Both the position numbers and the translations under genes were made by a program. A DNA stretch of 53,900 nucleotides from a virus. Where the stretch lies: positions 1 to 53,900 of IMG/VR virus record IMGVR_UViG_3300030107_003563. One strand, 5' to 3'. Every line of letters starts with the position of its first letter. Within the stretch, counting starts at the first letter, position 1. Of the stretch, positions 39,165-50,800 are shown piece by piece. The notes beneath the pieces were generated by a model. The model made no database searches. It saw only the letters and a program-made list of their open reading frames with translations, and had not been told where the DNA came from.

Positions 39165-41879
39165 ATGGCAAAGAAAAAAGATAAGAAAGGTACAGGGTTT
39201 TTACAAAAAACTTACGACATAGCTACAGCTGGAGTTGATCAAGGTACACCAAGAGGTGGCTCTACTTTTGACGAAGCGTTTGCTGCCGCTGGAGGTGGTA
39301 GATATGGTAATCCTGGTGCTGGGAATACTGGTTATAGTGTAAACTGGAGTGAGGTTGATTTTGGTAAGAAAACCATTGAAGATTTAATGAAGCACCAAGA
39401 AAACCAACGTAATAAAAAAGACATCGACGCTAGAAGGAAAAAATGTATTGAACAAAAAGGACAGTGGAATCCAACAACAGGTACTTGTGATAAGGAAGGT
39501 TTAAAAGATGATCAGCAAATTTTCTTAAAAAAGAAAGCGTGTGCAAAAAGAGATGGATACGAGTGGAATGATGATTTACAACTTTGCGTAGAAATAGAAG
39601 GTAAAAAAGATGGCCCAATAATAGAGTGTAAATGTGGTGGTAAAGGAACACAAGAAGAGTGTGATAAAAAATGCAAGAAAAAAGATACAGATGATTGCCC
39701 AGAAGGTTATGAAAAAGTGGACGGGATATGCCAACCGAAAACAGATACGGATGGCGCGGTAGATAAGCCGTGTGAGTGTAATGGTGAAGTTACTAGAGTG
39801 CCAATCAGTCAAGATTGTCCACCTTGTGATGAACCAGACCCAAACCGATGTGCTGAAGACGAGTATTGGGATGGGGTAAGATGTGTTAAGAAAAGAAATC
39901 AAGGTAAAGATATACCTGGCTGTACAAATCCTGATTCTGAAAATTATAATCCTGATGCAACTATAGACGATGGTTCGTGTAAGCCTGTTAAAAAGAAAGA
40001 TGATGATGATGATGTTGTAATTGATGACGTAGATGAAATAAGTGAAGACGATATAGATAACACATATGCTAAAGGTTTAAATGACCCTTTTAACCCTGAA
40101 GTTACTTCCGATGAAGATATAGAAAAAATAAACAATTCGTTTACCGGTAGAAACGAAAATGAATCACTAATGCCAGGTTTAAGTCCAAACAATAGTTGGA
40201 ATGATTCAATTGGTGGTGGAGAATTTAAAAGTTTTGATCAAAAACAAAATTTTAAAAATGGTAAATTTTCCGGGTATCAAAGCAAAGGTAGAGATAGCCA
40301 GGGTAAGAGATGGAACTACAGCTTTAAAATAGATAAAAAAGGCTACATCCAGTTTGACAAGCCTTATAAAAAAATGGGGAGTGGTGTTAACTTGGTAATG
40401 CAGAAACTTGGTTTTAGTGGCAACAAGGGTAGGTTTACAAAAAGCGAATGGAATAGATTTACTAAAAAATACAATGAGGCTTTACAGGCCGCTATAAATA
40501 AAAGAACTGAACTAATAAAGCAATACGGTGAAAATCGTAATACAATAAACAAAATATTCTATGGATTAAATGCTGAGGAAAAAGCTTTACTTCGAATGCA
40601 CGCTAGGGGTTTTTTTAGAGGCGGTTCTACACCATTAAACTTTAAATCTCAATTTGATTATACGCAACCTATACCAGTTCAATTTAAATCACCATTTGCT
40701 AGTCGTTCTGCATTTAGAAGTCGTTTAAAAACACGTGAAAATTGGATGCCAATTCAATCGCCAATGAATTATGGTAGTCCACTACACCAGCAAGAACAAG
40801 ACATTAGCCAAATGCAGTTTGGAAGTATATGGGAAAAGATACAGGCATATGGCTCTGATATGGATAAGAAAATAGATAAGTTTATAAAACACAGTAATTA
40901 CAACGCTGAAACGGATAAACCTATAAATTCATTCCAAAACCAAGAGTGGATTGGTATAATAACAAAATGGTTGCAAGAGCAAAAGGCAGCGATGATTAAA
41001 GCTAAGAAGAATAATGATGAAAAACAAAGAATATCTACAGCTGTTAACACTTTAATACAAGATGTAACTACTTATTCAGGTAAGTTTTTAGATTGGATAG
41101 CTAGAAACGCTGGAGACGAAACAGAAGGTAATGCTGGTGGCTCTGTTGTTTCTCAGGGTTCTAGAAAAGATGAAAGATTTATTGGTAATATTACTTTTAT
41201 GGGTGATAAAAACACTACTATAGCTATTGGACCTGATGGTAAAATAGGTATAAAATCTTTTGGTTTACCTGAGGTTAAGTTTGTAGAAGAGTTAGACACC
41301 GATGTATTTGCTAAAGATGATATGGGTTATGCACAGTTTTTAAAAATATCAGAAGAACTTCAAAAGTTAGCAGAGAGTGGTAAGCCTTTAAATGAAAACA
41401 CTGTAAAGGGTAATGCTGATCAACTGTTAAAAAATGAAGATAGTATTTTATCTTGGGCGTTTGATCCTTTGTATGGTCAATCTTGGCTTCAAGATTATTT
41501 AGAAGTTGATCCTAATGTTGATGTTGATCAGTTTATGCCAGAAAGCTCTAAGTTTGACTTAGATCGTTTAACAGATGAAATACATGGTTGGTTAACTTCC
41601 AAAATGAAAGAGGCTTATAATCAAAATGTTCCACAGCAACCACAACAAAAAGGAGATGCTGCTCAAGCTATAATGGACCAAACGTTAGCTAGTGTAGAGG
41701 AGGAAAAACAAAACAAAGAAGGCGTTTATGCTGACTCACAACAAGGACCACCTCAAGGACCACCTCAGGGACCACCTCAAGGACCACCTCAGGGACCCCC
41801 ACCTCCGCAAGGAAGTCCAATGGCTTATTCAGAAAAGAAGAAAAGAGCTTTAAGATTGATAAACAAATATATTAAATAA
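39165..41879 (+). CDS. Large Cys-rich virion-type protein, 904 aa
   Basis: Residues 1-30 are a basic leader with FLQK (KKGTGFLQKTYD). Residues ~85-290 are a Cys-rich region with several C-x-(W/Y)-C modules (CIEQKGQWNPTTGTC; CAKRDGYEWNDDLQLC; CPEGYEKVDGIC) and the secreted-flavobacterial motif CTNPDSENYNPDATIDDGSC. Further on come internal SPM signals (SPMNYGSPLHQ near 532; SPMAYSEKKKR near 890), a helical domain, and a GPPQ collagen-like repeat near 862-882. It is probably a virion or ejection protein, since it sits between gp14-like and giant genes. No catalytic motif was found. Confidence 0.7.
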   Translation: MAKKKDKKGTGFLQKTYDIATAGVDQGTPRGGSTFDEAFAAAGGGRYGNPGAGNTGYSVNWSEVDFGKKTIEDLMKHQENQRNKKDIDARRKKCIEQKGQWNPTTGTCDKEGLKDDQQIFLKKKACAKRDGYEWNDDLQLCVEIEGKKDGPIIECKCGGKGTQEECDKKCKKKDTDDCPEGYEKVDGICQPKTDTDGAVDKPCECNGEVTRVPISQDCPPCDEPDPNRCAEDEYWDGVRCVKKRNQGKDIPGCTNPDSENYNPDATIDDGSCKPVKKKDDDDDVVIDDVDEISEDDIDNTYAKGLNDPFNPEVTSDEDIEKINNSFTGRNENESLMPGLSPNNSWNDSIGGGEFKSFDQKQNFKNGKFSGYQSKGRDSQGKRWNYSFKIDKKGYIQFDKPYKKMGSGVNLVMQKLGFSGNKGRFTKSEWNRFTKKYNEALQAAINKRTELIKQYGENRNTINKIFYGLNAEEKALLRMHARGFFRGGSTPLNFKSQFDYTQPIPVQFKSPFASRSAFRSRLKTRENWMPIQSPMNYGSPLHQQEQDISQMQFGSIWEKIQAYGSDMDKKIDKFIKHSNYNAETDKPINSFQNQEWIGIITKWLQEQKAAMIKAKKNNDEKQRISTAVNTLIQDVTTYSGKFLDWIARNAGDETEGNAGGSVVSQGSRKDERFIGNITFMGDKNTTIAIGPDGKIGIKSFGLPEVKFVEELDTDVFAKDDMGYAQFLKISEELQKLAESGKPLNENTVKGNADQLLKNEDSILSWAFDPLYGQSWLQDYLEVDPNVDVDQFMPESSKFDLDRLTDEIHGWLTSKMKEAYNQNVPQQPQQKGDAAQAIMDQTLASVEEEKQNKEGVYADSQQGPPQGPPQGPPQGPPQGPPPPQGSPMAYSEKKKRALRLINKYIK
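41742..41801 (+). repeat. 12-bp tandem repeat coding GPPQ
   Basis: About five copies of CAAGGACCACCT, with CAG for CAA in some units, coding a Pro/Gly/Gln repeat near the end of the 904-residue protein. Silent changes between units suggest the peptide is maintained. The repeat is collagen-like and the number of units could vary between related phages. Confidence 0.85.
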
Positions 41880-41887
41880 AATATAAT

Positions 41888-44800
41888 ATGAAAAAACCAA
41901 GTCCTTTTTTACAGGAAGTAGTTGAAGACATGTTGGAAAATGGCGCTAGCGAAAACGAGATAAAAGACGTTGTAGAAGTATATAGCGAAACTGGTGAGAA
42001 TCTATATGAGCAAGATCAAGAGATTATAGATGACTGTAATCGGAGAGAAGGATACTTTTGGAACTCAGAGGCTAATAATGGTTTAGGTGCTTGTGAGTTA
42101 GAAGTACAGATAGAAGACACTCCTAAAGAAGAAGATATAGATTTAGATTTTTTAACAGAAACTAGTGAGATTCAACCAAAGCAAAACGTAGAAGATTACG
42201 ATACTTTTTCCGAGCAAGTAGTAAGACATTTCGAAAAACTCCCGGTAGAAATGTGGGAGTTTCCAGATCAAGGCGGTTATTTGTTAGAAAACGAAATGTT
42301 TTTAAATGGACTTGACGTTTTAAGTAGACAGCTGGAAGAGGGTATTATTGAGCATTGGCCAGTAGACGATAATGGCGCACAAATACCTCTTGACTTTGAT
42401 GATTTAAAAATCTTTAACAACTACTTAACTATACGTAAGGATTATAATCCTTATGATGATGGCGAAATAGGTGAATCAGGTTATAGTGTGAATTTTGAAA
42501 AAGCTATTTTTGACTCTTATTTTACAAACCTTTCTAAGATGTTTGTGAAAACTACTAGGCCTTTGGATGACGCTTATGCTAGTGGTTATGGTAAAAACCA
42601 AAGAAAAGGACTTTTACCTCCAGCTATAAATAAAAGCGGTGTAGAAAGTGATGAGTTTTTAAAATATCTAATACAAGAATGTGATCATGTAAGGTTGTCT
42701 AGAGAATTAGACAGACTTGCTGAACGTAAAGGAACGGAAAGTTATAACGAGCTAGAAGAAGAGTATAATAGTATAAACGGTATAGAAAGAAAACATTGTT
42801 ATACGCTATCTTTAAATGCTTATGAAGACTACAGGGAGTGGGTTAATAATGACAAATTACCAACGGATTTAGGTGAGCTTGGTTTTGATAAAGTAGTAGA
42901 AAAAAGAACTCAACAATTACAATCAAATTTTTCAATTGAATTATCACGTAGCAATTGGGATCGTTATGCTAAGTTTTGGATTCTTAGGAGTCGTATTACT
43001 CAAGTTACAACTGATGATATTAAAATAGGAATGGGTCTTACGGATCCTTGGCTTACTGACAAAGACATGCGGGAAAGAGCCGAATTAGATCCTTCCCTAT
43101 ATAACACTGAAGAATTTAGAAATGCTATAAGAGACGAGAAAAAGAGGTACTATCGAAACATGCTTCCTAATGTTGAGGACTTCGAAGAGCAATTAACTAG
43201 TTGGACAGGGGGTTTAAACGAAACTAATTTAAGAAAAATACTTGTAGAATCATTCAAAAATCAATTTGGTGCAAATTGGGAGGGAACAACCCATAGCGTT
43301 GCTGGTGTAGAAATAGCTGAAACTGGCGATTGGGTTAATAAAGATGATTTTTGGATAGAAGAGTTGGTGGTTGGACTGGATGCTATTAGAGTTCACCATC
43401 CAAGTGGTTTTTATATGGATATAAACTTAGAAGGTGAGCCTGAGTGTTATAAATCAGGGGTTATTATGAAAAGCTATGAGAGAGATATATGTAAAGATAA
43501 AACTCATAAATGGCTTCAAACTATAATTAATTCTATATCTAACTTTATGGCTGGACCAAGTGATAAGTCTATAGACGGTGGTTATGCGTTTTCAGATAAT
43601 TGGGATGAAATTGGTTTTAAAATCATGCATAAGGACGGGAGAACGTGGGATGAAGTTAGAGATGCTGGTTTAACAAAAAGAAAATTAAATACTCTTAAAT
43701 TTGCTTATCCAGATCAACCAGAGATATTGTTAGAAGACATGGTTCATTCAGACCAAGGCGTGCCCTATACTTATGAAATGGCTGGGGGAACAGGATCTGA
43801 TTTAGCATGGTATAGAATAGATCAAGATGGCAACAAGCAGTTAATAGAAACCTGTGAAGAACAAGTAGCTAGATACATAGATTATAGAAACAAAGGAAAA
43901 GAATGGTACGGAGATGTTCCAAAATGTCAAACTAAAAACGAAAGTGAAGACTCTAAGTATGCGAGGGCTTTAAAATCTTTTTTAACATATAGATATTATT
44001 TCCAAACAAGAAGTTTAAATGGTATTCACGTGGGTTTACAGGGACCTAAATTAGAAAACAAGTTTTATTATCAAGCTCAAGAGAACTCTGTATTTATGGA
44101 TACAGATGTCGATAAAACAATAAGTATTTTATCTGAATGGTATGGTAAGTTAGGATTTACTTTTAGTAACACTAAAGACAAATACGGAGGTATTTCAAAA
44201 GCTTTTGGGGATTGTGCTGGTGAACAAATTGTAGTTACATATAAAGGTGATTCAATTAAATTTCCAACAGGTTTAGACTGTATGGTTTCAGAAACCAAAT
44301 ATATGGGTAGTGAAATGGCTCCTACGCCCACAGAGATTATCGCAGCTATTATAGGTAGTGCTAGAAATAAACTAACGTCTTTTATTGACAGTAAAATTGA
44401 TCCTGTTTATCTAACAAATGTAGAGTTAGACACAGCTATTTGGGATAGAATGTATGGCCCAGAAGGAGTGTTAAATCTTACTAAAAAACAAAAAGGAGAA
44501 TTAGAAGATTTTTTATACAACGAAGAAGATAAAATAAGAGCAGGTATAACAACGGCAGATTATAATGATTTAACCGCTGTAAGAGAAAAAATATATAAAG
44601 GTGATAAAGATAGTGAATACGCTGCGCAAATAAATTTAGCTATAAAAACTTTTAGAGATCTAGGTATTCCAAGCGATAAAATAACAGAGGAAAGAATAAT
44701 TGAATTTGTAACAAATATAATTAAAGCTAATAAAATTGATGAGTTTAGAGAAATTAATTTTTCTAAATGGTATCACAGCTCGCAAGGTAAACAAGATAAA

Positions 44801-47800
44801 AAATTTTGGAAAGACGCAGATAAAGAAGATATAAAAATAAAACTAGAAGCTATTGGAGCGGTTAAAGCAGGTGAAATAGAAATTGAAGTAGAAAACTCAC
44901 TAGAATTAATAAAAACCAAAGAGCAGCAAATTAAAACTAGTCCAGAGTATCAATGGGTACAAAGTCATTTAGATAATATATTAAACCCCGACCATCAATA
45001 TGAGTTAACTAACGCAGAAATACTTACTGGTGATTGGTATCGTGTTGAAACTGGTCCTGCGGCTGGGAAAATTATGCCGATGCGTATTGCTATTCAGTAT
45101 GCTATTTATCTTAAAGCTGTTGAAGAAAAATATGAAGTTTTAAACAAACAACGCGAGGAAGTTGATAAAAAAATATTTCAAATTGAAGATATTGATGCGT
45201 GTTTAAGAACTCTTCAAAAATCATATTCAACTACAGCTTGGATAAATTGGGATCATTTTATAGCTGGAGGACCCTTAACTTATTCAGGTTTAGTTGCACT
45301 ATTGAACTGGAACTCAATGGGAAGAGAAATGTATACGCATAATACAAAAGCTAAGCAGCTACGAATGTCAGAAGTTAGCCAGCATGCTAGAATAAGTTGG
45401 GATGAAGTTCGTGGCATTGATGATGCTTTAGGTTTTGCAGCGCAATTTTTTTCTGAACAAGCTTTTACGTTTGCAGTAATGGGTCCTTTTGGACTTACAG
45501 GGTCTATAGCTGCTAGGGCGGTAGGTGGAATAGTTGGTGGTACTGTTATAGCGTCAACTATGATGACTGGTACTTATTTACAAGCCTACGCTGTTCACGA
45601 AGCTAATGGTGGTACTTGGGATAATTTTGACCCAGACGGGACTGCAATGATGCAGGCTGTAGGTGTTGGTATATTAAACGGTGTGTCAGCGTTTTTCTCT
45701 ATGAGATATTTAGGTAATGTAGCTCAATTAATGCAAAAGTCTGGTACTATAAGAAACATATCAAGAGAGAGTATAATGTCAATGATGAAAAAATCATTAA
45801 ACCTTCAATCAGGTTATTTAGGTTCTAAACTAGCTGATATGTTTGTTGAAACTAGTACTGAACTTATAGAAGGTTATATAACAGGAGAACCTTTAGAAGC
45901 CAACCAAGCTTTAGATGTTTTCATGGAAGTAGGTTTATTTAATACAATACTTGGTTTTATACCTTCAATGAAAGGCGCTGTGTATTCATTCCTAGGAGAT
46001 CATAAGACAACAGAACAAATTCGAAAGAATGAAAAAATAAAGTTAGAAAATGAACAGTATGTATTAAACTGGCAAAAAGAAAGCGGTAGAGAGTTAGTTT
46101 TTGATGAAAATGGTAATATAGATTGGGAAAAAACAAATCAAAATGTAACAGATGGTTCTAAAAACAAAACTAAAGCTCACCAAGCTGGGTTTACGATAGA
46201 AGGAGTTGAGGCTAAACTTGAAGAAAACAAAAAATTACACGAGCAAAACATGTCAGATTTAAAGACAATATTTAATGCTGGTAATAAGTTTGATAAAGTA
46301 GCTTGGTTTGCTATAGGTGATATTTATAGACAGCAAGAAAGACTTAGAGTAAAATTTGAAAATATTCAAAATGACACTAGCTTATCAGCTGATGAAAAAA
46401 AGAAAAAATTAACTGACTTAACTATAGAGTTTAATGAGTTAGAGCAAGTAAGGGTAATGATGGTTAAAAATCCTCAAAGTAATCTTAGTAGATGGGGAGC
46501 TTTAATAAGTAGTAAGAAACAAGCTGATATAGATAAAGCAAACACAATAAGAGAAAGAGTAATTGAAAAGTATAAAAAAGATAATAACGGTAAAACACCA
46601 AGTGATGAAGAAATCGCTTCTCTAGCCTCTCAAGAATACCATGCTGAGTTAATTAGAGAAGATGATGCAAATGTACCTAAAAGAACAAACCTATCTAAAA
46701 GTCATGAGTTAAAAGAATCTATAGATGATGCGGTAACATACTTAACAGATTTATTTAATGATGCTATACAAAAAGTAAAAGCATCAGGAGATTCTCCCGC
46801 AAGAGTGAACGCTCTAAAAAGAGAATTAGAAGCGGCTATTAATGGTATAAGAAATGGTAATCACGGTGTAAACTTTAGTTTAGAACCTTGGAAAAAAGGT
46901 GAAGATCAAAAAAGACAATCTATAACGGTTGTTGAAAATGCTTCTAGAGATGGTAGAACAGAAAATAGAACTCATGAGTTGGGTCACACTGTATTTATAG
47001 AGCAGCTAGGGTTAAACCCAGAGTCGTATCAAGCTTTATCACAAATGGCACTAGAGTTTTTACAAAAACACCATCCACAATTGTTTATACAAATACAATA
47101 TGGTGTTGAAAGAAAAAAGAATAATTTAACTGGTGCTAATGAACTTGTTGCTGATGAAGTTGTGATGAGGTTTTTGGAATTCGTTGGAGATGGTAAAGTT
47201 GATTTGAATAGTAAAAACGCTAATGGACTTGCCACTATGATGATGTATTTTTCAAGTAAAGCTATATCAAAAGATACTAATGCTCAATTTGGTTATAGAC
47301 TAGATGGCGAAGCTGGTGCTATTAATTTTTTAATATCATTAGGTAAAAAAATAAAAGAAGGAACGTTTACTAGAAAAGATGTAGAAACTATTCGTAAAAA
47401 CCAATTTATACAAGAAGCTAAAGACAAAAACGCTGCTAAAGTATACAATACCAACGTGAAAATGAGTGTAGCTCAAGCTGCAAAAGTTAACAAGATTCAC
47501 GAGGAAGAAGGTGATACTGAGATGGGTATTTGGAAAATTATGGAAGAATACGAAGGTATGCTTAATAAAATAGCAAGTGTTTATTCTAATGTACCTGGGT
47601 ATTTTGAAAGCAAGCAAGATTTTATTGATGAAGTTAAAGTTTCTTCTTTTACAAATAATAAAGGAGAACCATATAGAAGTTTATATACATTGATAAAAGA
47701 ATATGATCCATCTACTGGCGTACCTTTATCTGCTTGGATAAATAAATATATAAAAGTTAGGGCTATTGAAGCCGCGGAAAGAATATTTAATTTTGATGGA

Positions 47801-50800
47801 GCTAACATCCAGTACGACGAAAATGCTAGTTATGATATAGTTGATAACTCTGATTCAATAATAGAATCAACAGAAGGTGTTATTGAGACAGGCGAACTAA
47901 GGAAAATACTAGGTATAGATATAGAAAGTGATTTAGCAAAAGAAGTTATATCTACAGTAGAAAATATTATTGCAGAAGATCCAAGTTTTGATGTTAACGA
48001 AAAGAAATTTAGACAAGGTTTAGAAAAAAGATTTGTTGATGCTTTTAGAATTAAAATAAAAGAATTAATTGGTAAAGATAAAGAATCGTTTTCTAATTTC
48101 TTAATAGAAAATAAAGATGCTATTACTAGTTTAATAGCTTTTAAATATAAAAATAGATTTCCAGAATTAACTAAAGGAACAGGTGCAAGAGAAAAAACCG
48201 CACAAGGAAATCAGATATTTGAGTTAGTAAAAATGTCCGATGAAGATTTTGTTGCTTTATTCACAGAGGGTAGAAAAGGTTGGGAAACTAGAAGAAATAG
48301 TTTGATAGATGCATTATCTGCTGAACTTGGTTTAGATGCTACATTTGACGCTTATAAAACTGTTAATCCTGATGGTTTAGAAAATAATTTAGCTTATATA
48401 ACAACCGCTATAGATAGAGATTCCAATGTTAAGTTTAGTCACGCGGGAACAATATGGGATATAACCGCTGAATATCGAGGCGATTCACAACGTTTTACAA
48501 ATGATGTTAGAGCTATATTCATGACCATGACTACTAATCAAAATTTTTTAGAAAGATTAGATAAAGAAAACTGGACTTTACTTGGTTATGATTTCCCACC
48601 AGCAGCTGTAGCTTGGACTTATAAGAATTTTTATGATCCAAACGATAACGCTATAAGCCAAAGATATATGAGCGTTATAAAGAACAACCCTAACCTTAAA
48701 GGTAATCCTGCTTTAGAAGGCTTTTTAAATCAAGGTACTTTTAGATATGATGAAGACGCTCAAGCTGAACAACACAATGCTAACTATGTTGTTGTGACAG
48801 AGTTTTTACCTGCTAGTATATGGGAGTTATTAAATGGTAGAGGTTTTGGTTATATTAAAAGAGGTATGGATGCCGCTGCTAGTAAGCTTAACGAAAAAGG
48901 CCCTAGAAAAGATGGTAAGAAAATGCCAGCTAGCAACCTGTCACACCGTGGTAAAACTCCACTACAGGTAAAAAACTGGGAGTTTGATTATGAAAAAGGA
49001 TTATTTGTTGGAACCGTTAATGGTGAAATCGTAACTAGCTTAGACCCAGTAAAAGAACATGGAGCTAAACTTATAACTGGTAAGCATTTTTTAAATTATA
49101 ACAGTATAAACGATAATTTAAACGAAGACTTAGAGTTTGATCAAGAGATTATTGATAATGTTAGAATAATGAATAAGGATGTTAACGGTGGTATTATGGC
49201 TAGGTATGACGCTATTAGATATGGTAGTGTAGAGGAGTATGGAGAGTATGGCACTGTGGAAAGAAGAAACAAACAAATAGCAGCGATAAAACTAATGTTA
49301 CCAGAAGTAATAGCTGCTAACAAAGCTAATGTTGAAATAGTTGTTACTTTAAATCAAGCTTGGTTTAATGCTATGTTATCTGGAAAAGTTAATGGTGCTC
49401 AATATTTAAGATTTTTACAATTACAAACAAACGACACATTAGGACCTAAAGGATTATCAACTATCACTGGTATACAATTACCCAACGAACCTAGAAAAGA
49501 GGGTGATAAAACACAAGGAGAGCATTTAATCGTTAATGCAGAGACTATGGCTAAAACAGCTGATTTAATGGCTAGAGCTCTTGAGTTTGATTCTGATGGA
49601 AATGTTATTGGATATAAAAAAGGTTTTGACGCGGACAAAGTAAAGGCAGAATTACAAAAAATATACAAAGCAAATACTCAGTTATTATTAGATGGTACTA
49701 TCAGTCAAGAGATGGATGCTGGACCTGGTGGCAAGACTAGTAGTGCTGCCGAACAAAGAGTTAACTTTATAAAGAGTGACGTTGATTTAATATCTATTGA
49801 CGGTACAGATTATAACGAAAGTGTACAAGATCAAAAAATTAATGATGCGGTAGAAGAATTAACAGCAGAACAAGAAATTATAAATATTAAAAATAGTAAA
49901 GTACAATCTGCTATAGAAAATATTATAGATAAATCAAATAACAACGCGGAAGTACAAGGCGCTAGCGTGTTTGATTTTGACGAGACTGTTGGTATTAGTG
50001 ATAACTATGTTATAGCAACTCGTTATAACAAAGAAACAGGCGTAACAGAGGAAGTTAGAATATCATCTGCTGATTGGCCAACCATGGGAGAGAAAATGAT
50101 TAACGAAGGTTGGACTATGGATTTTTCAGACTTTAACAAAGTAACAGATGGAAAACCTGGACCATTATTACCTAAGTTAAAAAATCAAATAGAAAAATAT
50201 GGTGTTGATAACGTTTATATATTAACAGCAAGAGCAGCTGAAAGTGCTGAAGCTATAAAAGCTTGGTTAGCATCTGAAGGTATAGATTTACCTATAGAAA
50301 ATATCGTTGGATTAGGAGATAGTACCGGCCAGGCTAAAGCTGATTGGATAGAGCAAACTCTTATATTTAACGGGTTTAATGATATATATTTTGTAGATGA
50401 TGCATTTTCTAACGTAGATGCTGTTGATAAAATGTTTAATAAATATCCTCCAGGTTTAATTGCCGATGGAGGTAAGTCTGTTTTGGTTAGACCTGAGCAT
50501 AGAGAAACACATGTTAAGTTTAGTGATAAAACTAATAACGAAACAATGAATATTTTTATCGAACAAACTTCTGGCGTTGATAGAAATAAAAGATATTCCG
50601 CGGCTCAAGCTAGGTTAAAAAGCGCGGCTAAATCTATGTTTAGTTTTAACAATCTTATACCTTATTCGGCTGAAGATTTTAGAGGTTTGTTATATCAGTT
50701 TTTAGCTTCAGGGGATATTGGTGAATACCAAATGGCTTGGTTTGAGGAAAAACTTATAAAACCTTATAGTAATGGTGAATTAAAAATTCAAGAAGCTAAA

